Origin: Paenibacillus polymyxa
GTDB taxonomy: Bacteria > Bacillota > Bacilli > Paenibacillales > Paenibacillaceae
DNA length: 64,000 nucleotides
NCBI RefSeq assembly: GCF_018614975.1
Contig: NZ_JAGGNR010000011.1
Location: forward strand, 186,001-250,000
Direction of reading: 5' to 3'
Every line of letters starts with the position of its first letter. Position 1 is the first letter of the stretch. Positions 25,364 through 35,858 of this stretch are shown here, in pieces. The translations under genes were made by a program, and so were the position numbers. Below the pieces are notes generated by a model. The model was not told the origin of the DNA. It did no database searches and was given only the letters and a program-made list of their open reading frames with translations.

Positions 25364-28300
25364 GTGAGTCAAGTAGTCAATAAGTTTGATTTCACCGTTA
25401 TAGATTACACGACAACTCAGTACGGTTACCTGTTTACAGTCGGAACTACAGGAAGCAGGCCTGAGGATTATCGATTTATATATATGCCTTACAGCCGGTA
25501 TCCAAGTGTCCTGATGCTTGATTTTTACATGGCAAGATCGATCTCTCATGGATTTAATCATCAACTTGTGGAAGCGATTCGCAAGGATCTGGAAGGAGAA
25601 GAACGATTTATTGTTCTAAGTGATGCTGAACAGGATAAAGAAGGACTTTTACACAGTTCCATGGAAGGATCGAGCTCAGCTACCAAGCAAGGTGATGTCA
25701 TGGAATTTTCGTTTGAAATGCAGCGGTCTGCTTTAATTGAAGCTTTGGAGATGGATCATCATGATGAAGGCCACAGGCCCGGAGGATTAAAGGATTCATT
25801 CATTCATGAAGATGTGTCAGAGGGCTGGCGCGTAGATAACGACAAAGAGCTGAAGATTGTCCGTAATTTGGGTCTAACTCGTAACTTTGTGAAGAACTTG
25901 GATAAGCTGGAGCCTGGAAAAATCAGTTTCAGGGTTAGTGAATTTGGGATGATTGCGGATTATGCAGATAGTGCAGAGCAAGATAGCAGTTCTGAACTGG
26001 TGATTAAACAATTGATACACTCTGTTCGAAACGATAAACCAGATATGGACGTGGCAGAAGTTTTCGAGAATGTGGAGAAGATCATTGGACGATCCACACA
26101 AAATGAATTTTTGTTAGAAGCTATTCAAGACCACTTCAGAAGTACAGAACTTGAGAGAAGTCTCCATTCCCGGAAAGTAAGCAAACAAGATGTGGAAATT
26201 CTATATCAGGACCTGTTAGGTTTACGTGATGATCATAAAGAAACATTTGCTGAACAAGCTACCATGATTGGGAAAAGGGTAGATAATCATCAGCAATTAT
26301 CCATTTTCTCTGATATGTCGACTGCTTATATTCGTAGATTTCAGGAAATAAAGTATATGCACCTTGATCGGACGTTGCCGTTAGCCCAAAGAGTGGATAA
26401 CATTTCACAATTGACACTCATGCATACACTGGGAACAGCTGTGCGAGCAACAACGTTTGGTGGAACGACTACAGGCAAAATTGTTCAAGCAATGAGAGAC
26501 AACGAAGAGAATATGTTTCTTTCACAACTGAATCATGCTACGAGGGTTATTAAGAATGAAATGACAACTCACGAGAATGTACTTGCCAAACTGAAGGTTC
26601 GTCAGTATCCGACTGTTCTACATACCGAAATGAGAAGTACGCGAGAAGTCAACAAGCAACTTTACTTTCATGATGATCTCAGTCAAAGCAGCCGTGACCA
26701 ACATCGAAATGCGTTAGTCTTTCGTCCGAGTGATACCCTGTGGCATCCGCTCCAAGCTCACAGAATTATAGACAAACATCCAGCAACTACAGCATCCGGT
26801 ATCATTTTGGCATCCAGAGATATAGGGACTATTACGGATGTGGAAAGGCAATTTCCTTGGGCTGTTCGGGATCAAGCGGAAGATATGAACGTCATGGGTG
26901 ATCTGACTACGGGGCAAAGAGTTTATTTGGAGAAAATGTATATTGAGCATGAGCGTCCTAAGGCACAACGGATTTATGTGGTTCATAGTGAGGTGGACCG
27001 TCATGCAGAACAGGCTTATCGTGAAAGTTCGGAGCACGGTTTTGTTTTCAGAGATTTGCAGGAGAGCAGAAGAATCAGTAAGGTTCCTGGGTATGTGGAG
27101 AGGGAAAGTAGGTTAGGCAAACGAGTGACTGCAGAGGCTCTTGAAATACTCAACAAGCATTCACTTGGTGAAAGGGAAAGCAAGTTCGATAGCTATATTG
27201 AGGACAAGTTCCATACTGCAAAAACAGAAAAAAGGAATTTGTTCATCCCGAACAGCGAAGAAGGTGCAGAAAGAAAAGCATCCTTTGAAAGTTATACGGC
27301 TGGTTCAACAACGGCAGAAAGAGCCTTGGCTCATGATTTGTGGTTACCTGAGTCTGAGGACCATTTGGCTGACAAAGAATTATTACGTTCTACCATGCTC
27401 GAAAAGCTAAATTCGTATGGAAAGAACGACGAACAGAAGCATGTACATCTGACTGAGAAACCACTTGTATCACATAGAGATCGTAAAAAGCTACATCTGG
27501 AAACGATCCTTCAATCCATCCGAGATCGTAGTCGCCCAACCATGATTCGGGATGAGCTTTTGGACAAATTGGTTGGTGGAGGATGGTTGGGGAATAAAGC
27601 CTACCCTGGATATCTGGACGAGGAATTTATCGTAGGGGAGATCTTGGAGAACAGCCCGGCAGTCATTCTGGAAATGATGATGGAAGCTGTGAATAATGCA
27701 GACGCTTCGGTTTATTTTGATGAACCGTTTTTGGCTGGGGTTAGAGAGCGGGTAGATGCGTTAATCGATTGTGGGATCTTAGCAGCTGACAAAGAAGGAA
27801 GTAGATCAGGCATCATTTCCTTCAATTTCGAAGGTGCGAAGGAATCTCAGCTTGGTGATATAGGGACGGAACTCGCAGAAGCATCCAAAGATTTGAGCAT
27901 AACAGTACTTGAGGATGAATCTCGATCGGCTGAACTGAACAGACGTAATTCTACTCTAGAGACAGACGTTTTCGAGGGAGTGAAAGTAAAGGAAGATCAG
28001 CATGGCGAAATTACGGAAGTCATTTACGGCGCAGATTTTAATGCAAGACCGGCTATTATTGAGTTTGAAGATTCATTAGGTTACCTGAATCCTGGAGGGG
28101 GATTATTCCCGGATGACCCAGCGTATGAAGGAAGTCAAGTTGAACGCAGAGGACAAACCTTTGATGAGTACGGGATAGGCGCAAAATATAAACGGGACGG
28201 AATGGCTCTCGACCATCATATCGTGAGTTCCAACATGAACCGTGAGAGTGTGATTCATACCGAATTTAATATGGGCGGGGTTTCCCGGTATCGATATGGA

Positions 28301-31162
28301 ATAATTGATGATGAATACACCATGGGTGGCACGAACTTGCGCCAGATGCTTTTGAACAGCGAATATGCTATTGGAACGTCAAAGACTCGTGTGGGATACT
28401 CGTATGAACAACAACTTATGGCTACTAATCCAATAAGAGAAGGTTTAATCAGTGGTGAGTACTCCATAGGAACAGCCAAGATCAGACAGTTGTATTTGAA
28501 TGAGAGCTATTCTATTGGCATGATTGAACCACGTCAGGCAGCTATTGATATAGATTACTCACTGGCGACTTTGGAATGGAGATCTGCGCTGCTCAGCGAG
28601 GATTATTCCATAAGCAGCTCGAAATATCGAGATGGAGTAGCTGAGATTGGATATACGCTTGGTTCATCGTGGGCAAGAGAAGGTGCGATGGATATTGAGT
28701 TTAACGAAGGTATGCGGCAAGCTTGGGAATCCACGTTGGTAAATATTACACCTGAAGCGATTAGGGTAGATCGATATGGATCGGTGCAAGATGAGATATC
28801 TCTAGCCACTACTGTAATGAAATCTGCGAATCTTGACGATATGTTGACGGCTCATTCAATCATGCGCAAAGGACAATTGAACGTTGAAATCATTTCGGAT
28901 AACATGAACAGATTATCTCTCATGCTTGAAGATAACCATTCTACAAGAATCGTGAAAGAGGCATCAGTCCATGAGATTGAGAGTGAAGTTGTCAAGGTAC
29001 GCTTGAGTGAATTGCATGGTGAGGGTTGGTACGGTGGTAAAGTTATCAGAGATACTGACTTGGTCGAACTGATCTATGATTCGATAAAGAGTAAAAAGGA
29101 TTCAGCACTGGATCATGATGTGATCCTTGGCTACAAGCATATTCATGATGCTTACCATCATGAGACAACTGATAGCACGATTGAAAAGATTGCTAAACTT
29201 GAAGAACAACTGATAGCGGATAAACCGCAATATGGTTACCTTGACCTCACGCTACCACTAGGAGGTACAAATCTGAAATATGCTGATGTTCCAGTGGAAT
29301 CCGTGGGTGGGACGGGGCTCAGTTATGGAGATATACCTGTAGAGATTGTTGGCGGAACGAATCTGAAATACGGTGATGTTCCAGTTGAGATTGTTGGTGG
29401 AACAAACTTGAAGTATGGAGCAACAGAGATTGTACTTTCAGCGGACAAACCCCAGTACGGTAATATGGAAGAGAATCTTCTCGCTGACAAACCGCAATAT
29501 GGATATTTGGAAGAGAACATGTATGGTCTGAAAAATGCCAAAGATTCCACTATTGATGAGCAAATTCATGCGTTTAAAAACGGTAATGAAGCTGATTTGA
29601 TCCAAACGCTTGAGTTAAATAAAGAGGATAGGTCAGCATTCCTGCATGACAACCTTTTGGGGGTAAAAGCTGAAAGATGGGCGCATACCCATGAGACGAT
29701 CAATGATGTAGTGAAACTGCGAAATGGATCGCTGGATCAGGACATGTTCTACGGAAACAAGGAATTTAATGAATCCATTTTGGACATGGAACTGGTTGGC
29801 TTCCAATATAAACAGCAAGACCTGATCCAAAGCGAATATGCTTACCTTAAAACGAGAGACGTTCATATTGAAGATAATTCGTTCATGAGCTCCAGAAGTT
29901 CTTATGACGCTTATAACCATCAATTGGATTCTGGAATGAACTTGTTAAGAAGCACGACTCTGGATTGGGAGCAATTCGCAGCGGAGAAAATAGATCGATA
30001 TGGTCATTCACATGAAATGGAAAGTGGCGTTGGGGGTGAGCGAGCTGGTGAGCATTTTGATGGGATATATGGTACCACACTCCAGAGGTTTGCTTTCTCC
30101 AGTGAGGAGTTAAGTTACGGAAATAGTCTTCCATACACAAGTTACATTGTTAATGACAGCGAGAGCTTTGGCAGTAAGTTAATAGACCCGGGTTATCTTA
30201 GTGAAGATGATTTTGAAGGGATAACTGTGGAACGTGAATCCAGTATAGCAAGAGAGTTGCCGACTGGTATAGCGAACGCCAGATTGTCTGAAATTGAGGA
30301 TCCTGATTCTCTCATGGCTTCATTTGAAGAACGCTGTTCTCAAGTCATCACAGGTTTTATTTTCGCTGAAAGACCTGAGAAACGAGCAGAGTATCTGGAA
30401 CAGTTGCACGCGTTCCTTCCCGAGAGAACAGCTCATCTTATGGAAATGTATCACGAAGCTAAGATGGAACCGCGTGAGAGTTTCACACTGAATGATCATC
30501 CGGTGGCTGAACGTGAATCCGCTGATGCTTACATTCCAATGATGGATACCATGGCACAGGGTCTCATATTCGATTACTCGGAAGATCTGCTCGATCGAGG
30601 GATGGATCCTGAAGATTGGGAAGGGGGATTGGGTGTTCCAGAGGACTATGATCCGAATGATCCGTTTAATGTGTACTATCCGTATTCAAAGGATATGGAT
30701 GCGCTGGAATTATCCCAGTCAGACGATTGGACTAAATTCGGTCAAGGCGATTGGGATCGGGATCCATTGCTTGGAAAGTTTTATTCCAAGGCAGATACAA
30801 AGGACATCAGTGGATGGTACCGCAATAATTTCCTGGCTGAGACGTATAAGTTCTCCATTGATTTCAAGGTGGATACAAGTACGGATGGGAATGGCGCAGG
30901 AATTATTTTCAAATACTTCGATGAAAATAATTATTGGATGTTTATGGTTCACGGAGGAGATAGCGATAACAGTCTGGATATGAGAACGCCGATGCAGCTA
31001 TATAAAATCGTTGCTGGCAATCCAACTGCAGTGGGTTCTCCGATGCAACCCTTTAAATGGGAGAAGGAAAAATGGTATACATTGTCCGTGTCGGTCATGA
31101 AAAATAAACTCCAGATCTACACAGATTCGAAATTGCAATATGATCTGACGGGCACCGATTAA
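25364..31162 (+). CDS. Giant 16-residue-repeat tail fibre protein
   Basis: A 1,932-residue protein. After an N-terminal domain of about 130 residues (FDFTVIDYTTTQYGYLF) almost the entire length is a degenerate tandem repeat of 15-16 residues, roughly R-x-x-x-[LI]-x-x-[ED]-[YF]-x-[IL]-G-x4. It is clearest at residues about 970-1390, where units such as REGLISGEYSIGTAKI and RSALLSEDYSISSSKY follow in register, and a 15-residue VGGTNLKYGDVPVEI block is repeated. The last about 150 residues look like a concanavalin/LamG-like sandwich. No signal peptide. Start at GTG 25364 after GGAAGGGGG. Position and repeat form suggest a long side fibre or solenoid; no known family is recognised. Confidence 0.7.
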   Translation: MSQVVNKFDFTVIDYTTTQYGYLFTVGTTGSRPEDYRFIYMPYSRYPSVLMLDFYMARSISHGFNHQLVEAIRKDLEGEERFIVLSDAEQDKEGLLHSSMEGSSSATKQGDVMEFSFEMQRSALIEALEMDHHDEGHRPGGLKDSFIHEDVSEGWRVDNDKELKIVRNLGLTRNFVKNLDKLEPGKISFRVSEFGMIADYADSAEQDSSSELVIKQLIHSVRNDKPDMDVAEVFENVEKIIGRSTQNEFLLEAIQDHFRSTELERSLHSRKVSKQDVEILYQDLLGLRDDHKETFAEQATMIGKRVDNHQQLSIFSDMSTAYIRRFQEIKYMHLDRTLPLAQRVDNISQLTLMHTLGTAVRATTFGGTTTGKIVQAMRDNEENMFLSQLNHATRVIKNEMTTHENVLAKLKVRQYPTVLHTEMRSTREVNKQLYFHDDLSQSSRDQHRNALVFRPSDTLWHPLQAHRIIDKHPATTASGIILASRDIGTITDVERQFPWAVRDQAEDMNVMGDLTTGQRVYLEKMYIEHERPKAQRIYVVHSEVDRHAEQAYRESSEHGFVFRDLQESRRISKVPGYVERESRLGKRVTAEALEILNKHSLGERESKFDSYIEDKFHTAKTEKRNLFIPNSEEGAERKASFESYTAGSTTAERALAHDLWLPESEDHLADKELLRSTMLEKLNSYGKNDEQKHVHLTEKPLVSHRDRKKLHLETILQSIRDRSRPTMIRDELLDKLVGGGWLGNKAYPGYLDEEFIVGEILENSPAVILEMMMEAVNNADASVYFDEPFLAGVRERVDALIDCGILAADKEGSRSGIISFNFEGAKESQLGDIGTELAEASKDLSITVLEDESRSAELNRRNSTLETDVFEGVKVKEDQHGEITEVIYGADFNARPAIIEFEDSLGYLNPGGGLFPDDPAYEGSQVERRGQTFDEYGIGAKYKRDGMALDHHIVSSNMNRESVIHTEFNMGGVSRYRYGIIDDEYTMGGTNLRQMLLNSEYAIGTSKTRVGYSYEQQLMATNPIREGLISGEYSIGTAKIRQLYLNESYSIGMIEPRQAAIDIDYSLATLEWRSALLSEDYSISSSKYRDGVAEIGYTLGSSWAREGAMDIEFNEGMRQAWESTLVNITPEAIRVDRYGSVQDEISLATTVMKSANLDDMLTAHSIMRKGQLNVEIISDNMNRLSLMLEDNHSTRIVKEASVHEIESEVVKVRLSELHGEGWYGGKVIRDTDLVELIYDSIKSKKDSALDHDVILGYKHIHDAYHHETTDSTIEKIAKLEEQLIADKPQYGYLDLTLPLGGTNLKYADVPVESVGGTGLSYGDIPVEIVGGTNLKYGDVPVEIVGGTNLKYGATEIVLSADKPQYGNMEENLLADKPQYGYLEENMYGLKNAKDSTIDEQIHAFKNGNEADLIQTLELNKEDRSAFLHDNLLGVKAERWAHTHETINDVVKLRNGSLDQDMFYGNKEFNESILDMELVGFQYKQQDLIQSEYAYLKTRDVHIEDNSFMSSRSSYDAYNHQLDSGMNLLRSTTLDWEQFAAEKIDRYGHSHEMESGVGGERAGEHFDGIYGTTLQRFAFSSEELSYGNSLPYTSYIVNDSESFGSKLIDPGYLSEDDFEGITVERESSIARELPTGIANARLSEIEDPDSLMASFEERCSQVITGFIFAERPEKRAEYLEQLHAFLPERTAHLMEMYHEAKMEPRESFTLNDHPVAERESADAYIPMMDTMAQGLIFDYSEDLLDRGMDPEDWEGGLGVPEDYDPNDPFNVYYPYSKDMDALELSQSDDWTKFGQGDWDRDPLLGKFYSKADTKDISGWYRNNFLAETYKFSIDFKVDTSTDGNGAGIIFKYFDENNYWMFMVHGGDSDNSLDMRTPMQLYKIVAGNPTAVGSPMQPFKWEKEKWYTLSVSVMKNKLQIYTDSKLQYDLTGTD

Positions 31163-31178
31163 CTCGGTGCTCTTTTTG
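31152..31178 (+). terminator. Terminator overlapping the next promoter
   Basis: GCACCG (31152-31157) pairs with CGGTGC (31165-31170), followed by TCTTTTT. The stop codon of the giant gene and the TTAACT box of the following promoter both lie in the loop. Confidence 0.8.
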
Positions 31179-31186
31179 TCGTATAG
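31159..31186 (+). promoter_or_regulatory. Island-type promoter (TTAACT-N16-GTATAG)
   Basis: TTAACT lies in a terminator loop and GTATAGAGAGATT directly follows the T-run, 21 bp before the next start codon. The whole terminator-promoter arrangement is nearly the same as the one at 46446-46481. Confidence 0.7.
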
Positions 31187-31207
31187 AGAGATTGGGAGGT
31201 GATTGGT

Positions 31208-34200
31208 ATGGGTCATACATTTGGTTTGTTCTCCAAGTCACAGAAAGGTGTATTGTTCGCGAATATGAGAGCGAAGATTGCGGACGAAAGTTACGGCAAC
31301 CCCAATAACCCTGCGTATTTACCGCAGAGTCCCAATGCACCGAGGAGTGAAACGGACCGGCATGGCGAAGAAAATAATCCTATTCTGGGTGATCCAGGCT
31401 ACGGTCAGATAGGACGATGGCAGACGGTTCAATTGGATGCACTGGAAAATAGTATTGATCAAATCATTGAGCAATATCTGAAAGATAAGTCGTGGTATGC
31501 GAGTGTACGCTGCCGTGAAGCACTGTGGAATATGTATCGCAGGATTGAATGGTGGGTAGAACAACAGCAGCCTCCAGATAAAACACAATATCAGCGAGTA
31601 CTGCAGATGATTAAAGATTGTATTCACAAGATTCTTGAAAATGCTCAGAAGCCTGGCGGTAGTCATCATGGTGTATCATTGCCCGTTTGTCCGGCACCCT
31701 ACTACCATCATTTTAGTGGGAATTACTTTAATCATTTTGATGCAACCGTATATGAGATTCCGCTCTTTTCAATGAAAAAGGACGTCCCGTTCTCGAATAA
31801 ATTCCCTGATTTCTTCAGATATGTATCATCGACGGAGGATCAGGAATGGGTAGCTGTCCACTCCGTAGGCCGAAATGAACAATCTGGATCAGAGATGATC
31901 TTAAAACTGGATTTAGGGCTTCTGGAGATTGGCAACTCATCCAAAATTACATTTAACTGGCGTGTGAAGCGTTATGGACAGATCAGGTTCAAGTACCTGG
32001 CTAGTGCCAAGCGCGGTAATGGCATGCTGTTCTATATTAATGGGCAGCAAGTTGGGGGCGAATGGAGCGAGAATAGCGGATGGCAAGAAGCTGCATTTAC
32101 GTTGCAACCAGGACAGATGTACAAGTTCGACTGGTTAATCCGCAAAATGAGACCCGAAGTATGGCAGAACAATGGTATTTATATCAAGGATGTTGAAGTC
32201 GTTGAGATTGTGGATACACGCAAGCCGCCTGCGCCTCTGGATATTGATCTGGATGGGGAACAAAGTGATAGTGATTGGTATGTAAAGTCATCACAAAGCA
32301 TTGCACAAGCCCACTTTCAAGCTCAGTTCATTACAGATGAAGAGCGAAGTAAGACGATGAAAATGAATTTGGATAATGAATGTGATGGTACAGTTTCTTT
32401 TGCTTACTACATGGGAGTAGACAAAGAATCTTATCCAACTAAAGATTATGAATTGTTTTTTGATGACACTTTTGAATCCAGAACTCAGCATGGAGAAAGC
32501 AGGCATGGTAGTCACGCTCAATCTGTACACGGTATGGAGTGGAATCTCAATGAGGAATTTTCCGAAACAACAGCTAATCAAGCCAAAATTGAATACGAAA
32601 TTATAACAGGTCCTGAGGCGACTGTAGATTTAAGAGGTGTAGTTGAAGTTATATGTCCAACGTATGAAATTGATCATTGGGAACCATCGCTCCATAGCCA
32701 AAGCATTAGAAATTATCAGTGGCAGATGTCGGGCAACCCACCATGGGTAAGATCAGGAAATGTATTAAGACTGGATGAACCTATAGAAGGGGATATGATT
32801 GCTCAAACCGAAGTGAACTTGCAAGAAGAGGGTTGGTTTTTGTTTAGTTATTCTCATCAATTACGAGCTACGGAATCGTTCGAGGTGACTGTAAATGGCA
32901 TGCTTGAATACTATTCAACGATGCATAGCCAGGGGGAGCAGATACGAATTCCGCTAGAGGAAGGTTTAAATATTATCCAATTCTGTATTCGAGATTATTA
33001 CACTGAGCAGCCTTTCATCGATAACATAGAAAAATTATTCACGTACGGGAACAATACTGGCAATACATATCGAACTGTAACTGATTTAGGTTCGTACGTT
33101 GATGTGACACGTGGATGGGATGTAACAGATGCAGGTGCTAGAACTGAAAAAAATGGTGATACCATTCGATATAATGCAGAGTTAAATCCTGGAGCTAAGT
33201 TTAGCATTCAAGAGCATATGCGTATCTATCCAGCAATGGACTCGTCATACGATCCAGACAAGGGGGTAACAAGAGATTTTAACGTTTTTGAAGAATTGTT
33301 TAATGAGGAAGGCAAGTATCATGAAGCATTGAGGTTCTCTGGAAATTGGGTGTGGAAAAAAATTGTGAACGGTGATGGGGTCATGTGGGCACAGGGGCAT
33401 GATCAGGATTTTATATGTGATTTTGAAGCTCATTTAGATAATGCTGGTTACATCTGTTGGCAGTATGGAGGGCAATTTGATCCGGGAGAAAAATTGGAAC
33501 TACAAATTGATGGTATCTCTGTATGGACAGGGAGTCAGTCGAATGACAGAGAAGGGACCAATTGTATGTATCCTCTACCTTCGGGGAATCATCAATTCCG
33601 ATGGAGATACCGTGACGGTAAAAAATATACGCCAGGTAACGGAGAAGGTGTTTCGGAAGATTCTACTGGACCAGGTACGGGAACTGATCAGCAAGGCGAT
33701 ACAACGAAAGATCCATATGGAGTGAAGTGTTACACAGGAGATTCAAAAACGAATAACATCCAGTACGCACAAAAATCATATGGAGGGCATTCGCCACGTG
33801 CTGCTAAGTTTGATGCAATCAATAGAGGTGAAGTTTACTCATCCTCTGGTCAAGCGTACGCATTGGGTGTTACTAAACAAAATTCGACAATTGTTCGTAC
33901 GTTTACTGCCCCTAAGATTGGAAGTTTCAATTACTCTGAATTGTTGACAGTCTATCCAGTAACAAAGAGAAGAGTCTTTGTGAAAAGAGAACTAAATAAT
34001 AAGAGTGCTCAATATGATCGTGCTGAGACTATTAACAAATCAAATGGTACAGTGGACTATTACTCATTGGATGTTTCTGGAAACAACCCTCAAAGTCCTG
34101 AATATAGTTTATTTGGTCCAGATACCAAGAAGATAACTTTTGAATTCTATTGTGTTGAATCATTTGATATTAAATTTAAATATTTGTGTTACCTGTTGCA

Positions 34201-35842
34201 AGATTCAATTCAAGCCGGGCGACTTAGGGTTGCTTATTATCCTAAAGATAAAGCAAGTCAAGCGGTAACAATTCTTGATTGTAACGATAATTATGGAGAT
34301 CAAAAAGGATATAATAGCAAAAGTATTGATGAAACAAAATGGAAAAAAGCAGAAAAGTTTTCTATTCCAATTACAGTTGAGAAACCTGGAAAATATACAT
34401 TAATTATAGGTCTTACTGATACTTATAATGGGCGTGAAAGAGGAAAAGAAGGTAATTACTATTATGCAGCCATAAAAGACCTTGTGGTTCGCACGGATGA
34501 TCCTGATGGTGTGAATCAAAATAAACTGTTAAATCCAGTCTTAGTGGATCGAACAACTTATGTGAATGTGCAGTGGTTTGATTTAACAGACGAAAAAAAC
34601 AAATTTAATCCGATTAAAATATCCGTTGAAAATGGTCAAAAAGTTAGCGATCACATTAACAGCCCTTACTCATTAATACCCGGGCACAAATATAAAGTGG
34701 TTTACACACTTATTAAAGATAAAACCTCAACCCACGCGACAGGTCTTGATGCAGGTGGATTTACATTAAGTGAAGGTAGTTTTTCCGAGAGATGGCCTAA
34801 CTACTGTATTGATGCAAGTGGAAACATGTTCCCTGAAGGCAATTCTCCTCACCCAGGCCAAGAGCCATCGAATCCACCAGACACGACAACACCAGATGGT
34901 GGGAGTCATGCTTGGCTAGATGTTATTCGTCTATACAAGAATAACAACAGAGCGTGTTCTGGCACAAAGATTGTCATTGAAATTTTTGAGGATGGCCAAT
35001 TAATACTTCCAATAAAAGAAGTAACAAATGAAGATGACCAAATCATTTCAGTTGAAGTCGAGAATACCTCAAATCAGAAAAAAAATTACGAGGTTCGCGT
35101 TCGATTCGAGAGAGGATGCCCGGGAGATGGAGCGATGATCTGGGGAGGGAAACTGAATATTGATGATATTATCAAAGTTGATCCATCCTGGGCTGAGGTG
35201 ACTCACTTTGAAGTTTGGAATAATAAACCGATCTGGATGGGCGGCTGCGATAACAGTAATATGCGCGTAAAAATTACACGTGAGGACGGAAAAGTGTTAT
35301 GGGATGAAAAGTATTACGGGGATGGGTATCGTGGCTTCGAACTGAATGATCTGGCTCCCAAGCCATATAGCAAGTATAAGGTGGAGATTACAACAGATCA
35401 GAAGGGGCAAATCAGCGATTGGACAGGAAAACGATATCTGACCACCTTCCGGGTGCACGACTTCAAAGCCTACGAACGATGGGTATGGGTGCCTGAGCCG
35501 TTTGATTGTCAACTGGACTTCTTCATTGACGATGAGCTTATCAAAACATTCACCCAAGAGGGTGGATACTATACATTTTCACATCCAGTGCCCAAAGGCA
35601 AACATGAGTTCAAATGGGTGTTCACCTCACTTCAGGAAGTGGGTACGCGTAGTTACGAATATGCTAATCTGGACTGGATGGAGCTGACCAACTGGATATG
35701 TGATGATGTCTATATCATTCCTTACTGCGAAGGTGGTGGTGGAGATAAGTGTGTTGAAGCACTTATTAAATGTTTGCTGGAAGTTTGGAAAGCAAGGCCC
35801 AAGATGTGTTTGATCGGTAAACGCATCTGGCTATTCACGTAA
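31208..35842 (+). CDS. Large multi-domain beta-sandwich fibre protein
   Basis: A 1,544-residue protein starting at ATG 31208 (GGGAGGTG 7 bp upstream). After an N-terminal helical part (about residues 60-150) it contains several similar beta-sandwich segments. A recurring pattern is a strand like KLELQIDGISVW or CQLDFFIDDELIKTF followed by a GNHQFRWRYRDG-type hairpin, seen near residues 410, 560, 760 and 1430. These resemble carbohydrate-binding modules. A central part (about 33.7-35.1 kb) is visibly richer in A/T with different codon choice. The C-terminus ends with a Cys-rich segment. Probable receptor-binding or fibre component; no enzyme motif seen. Confidence 0.65.
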   Translation: MGHTFGLFSKSQKGVLFANMRAKIADESYGNPNNPAYLPQSPNAPRSETDRHGEENNPILGDPGYGQIGRWQTVQLDALENSIDQIIEQYLKDKSWYASVRCREALWNMYRRIEWWVEQQQPPDKTQYQRVLQMIKDCIHKILENAQKPGGSHHGVSLPVCPAPYYHHFSGNYFNHFDATVYEIPLFSMKKDVPFSNKFPDFFRYVSSTEDQEWVAVHSVGRNEQSGSEMILKLDLGLLEIGNSSKITFNWRVKRYGQIRFKYLASAKRGNGMLFYINGQQVGGEWSENSGWQEAAFTLQPGQMYKFDWLIRKMRPEVWQNNGIYIKDVEVVEIVDTRKPPAPLDIDLDGEQSDSDWYVKSSQSIAQAHFQAQFITDEERSKTMKMNLDNECDGTVSFAYYMGVDKESYPTKDYELFFDDTFESRTQHGESRHGSHAQSVHGMEWNLNEEFSETTANQAKIEYEIITGPEATVDLRGVVEVICPTYEIDHWEPSLHSQSIRNYQWQMSGNPPWVRSGNVLRLDEPIEGDMIAQTEVNLQEEGWFLFSYSHQLRATESFEVTVNGMLEYYSTMHSQGEQIRIPLEEGLNIIQFCIRDYYTEQPFIDNIEKLFTYGNNTGNTYRTVTDLGSYVDVTRGWDVTDAGARTEKNGDTIRYNAELNPGAKFSIQEHMRIYPAMDSSYDPDKGVTRDFNVFEELFNEEGKYHEALRFSGNWVWKKIVNGDGVMWAQGHDQDFICDFEAHLDNAGYICWQYGGQFDPGEKLELQIDGISVWTGSQSNDREGTNCMYPLPSGNHQFRWRYRDGKKYTPGNGEGVSEDSTGPGTGTDQQGDTTKDPYGVKCYTGDSKTNNIQYAQKSYGGHSPRAAKFDAINRGEVYSSSGQAYALGVTKQNSTIVRTFTAPKIGSFNYSELLTVYPVTKRRVFVKRELNNKSAQYDRAETINKSNGTVDYYSLDVSGNNPQSPEYSLFGPDTKKITFEFYCVESFDIKFKYLCYLLQDSIQAGRLRVAYYPKDKASQAVTILDCNDNYGDQKGYNSKSIDETKWKKAEKFSIPITVEKPGKYTLIIGLTDTYNGRERGKEGNYYYAAIKDLVVRTDDPDGVNQNKLLNPVLVDRTTYVNVQWFDLTDEKNKFNPIKISVENGQKVSDHINSPYSLIPGHKYKVVYTLIKDKTSTHATGLDAGGFTLSEGSFSERWPNYCIDASGNMFPEGNSPHPGQEPSNPPDTTTPDGGSHAWLDVIRLYKNNNRACSGTKIVIEIFEDGQLILPIKEVTNEDDQIISVEVENTSNQKKNYEVRVRFERGCPGDGAMIWGGKLNIDDIIKVDPSWAEVTHFEVWNNKPIWMGGCDNSNMRVKITREDGKVLWDEKYYGDGYRGFELNDLAPKPYSKYKVEITTDQKGQISDWTGKRYLTTFRVHDFKAYERWVWVPEPFDCQLDFFIDDELIKTFTQEGGYYTFSHPVPKGKHEFKWVFTSLQEVGTRSYEYANLDWMELTNWICDDVYIIPYCEGGGGDKCVEALIKCLLEVWKARPKMCLIGKRIWLFT

Positions 35843-35858
35843 AGAAAGGAGGTTCTGT

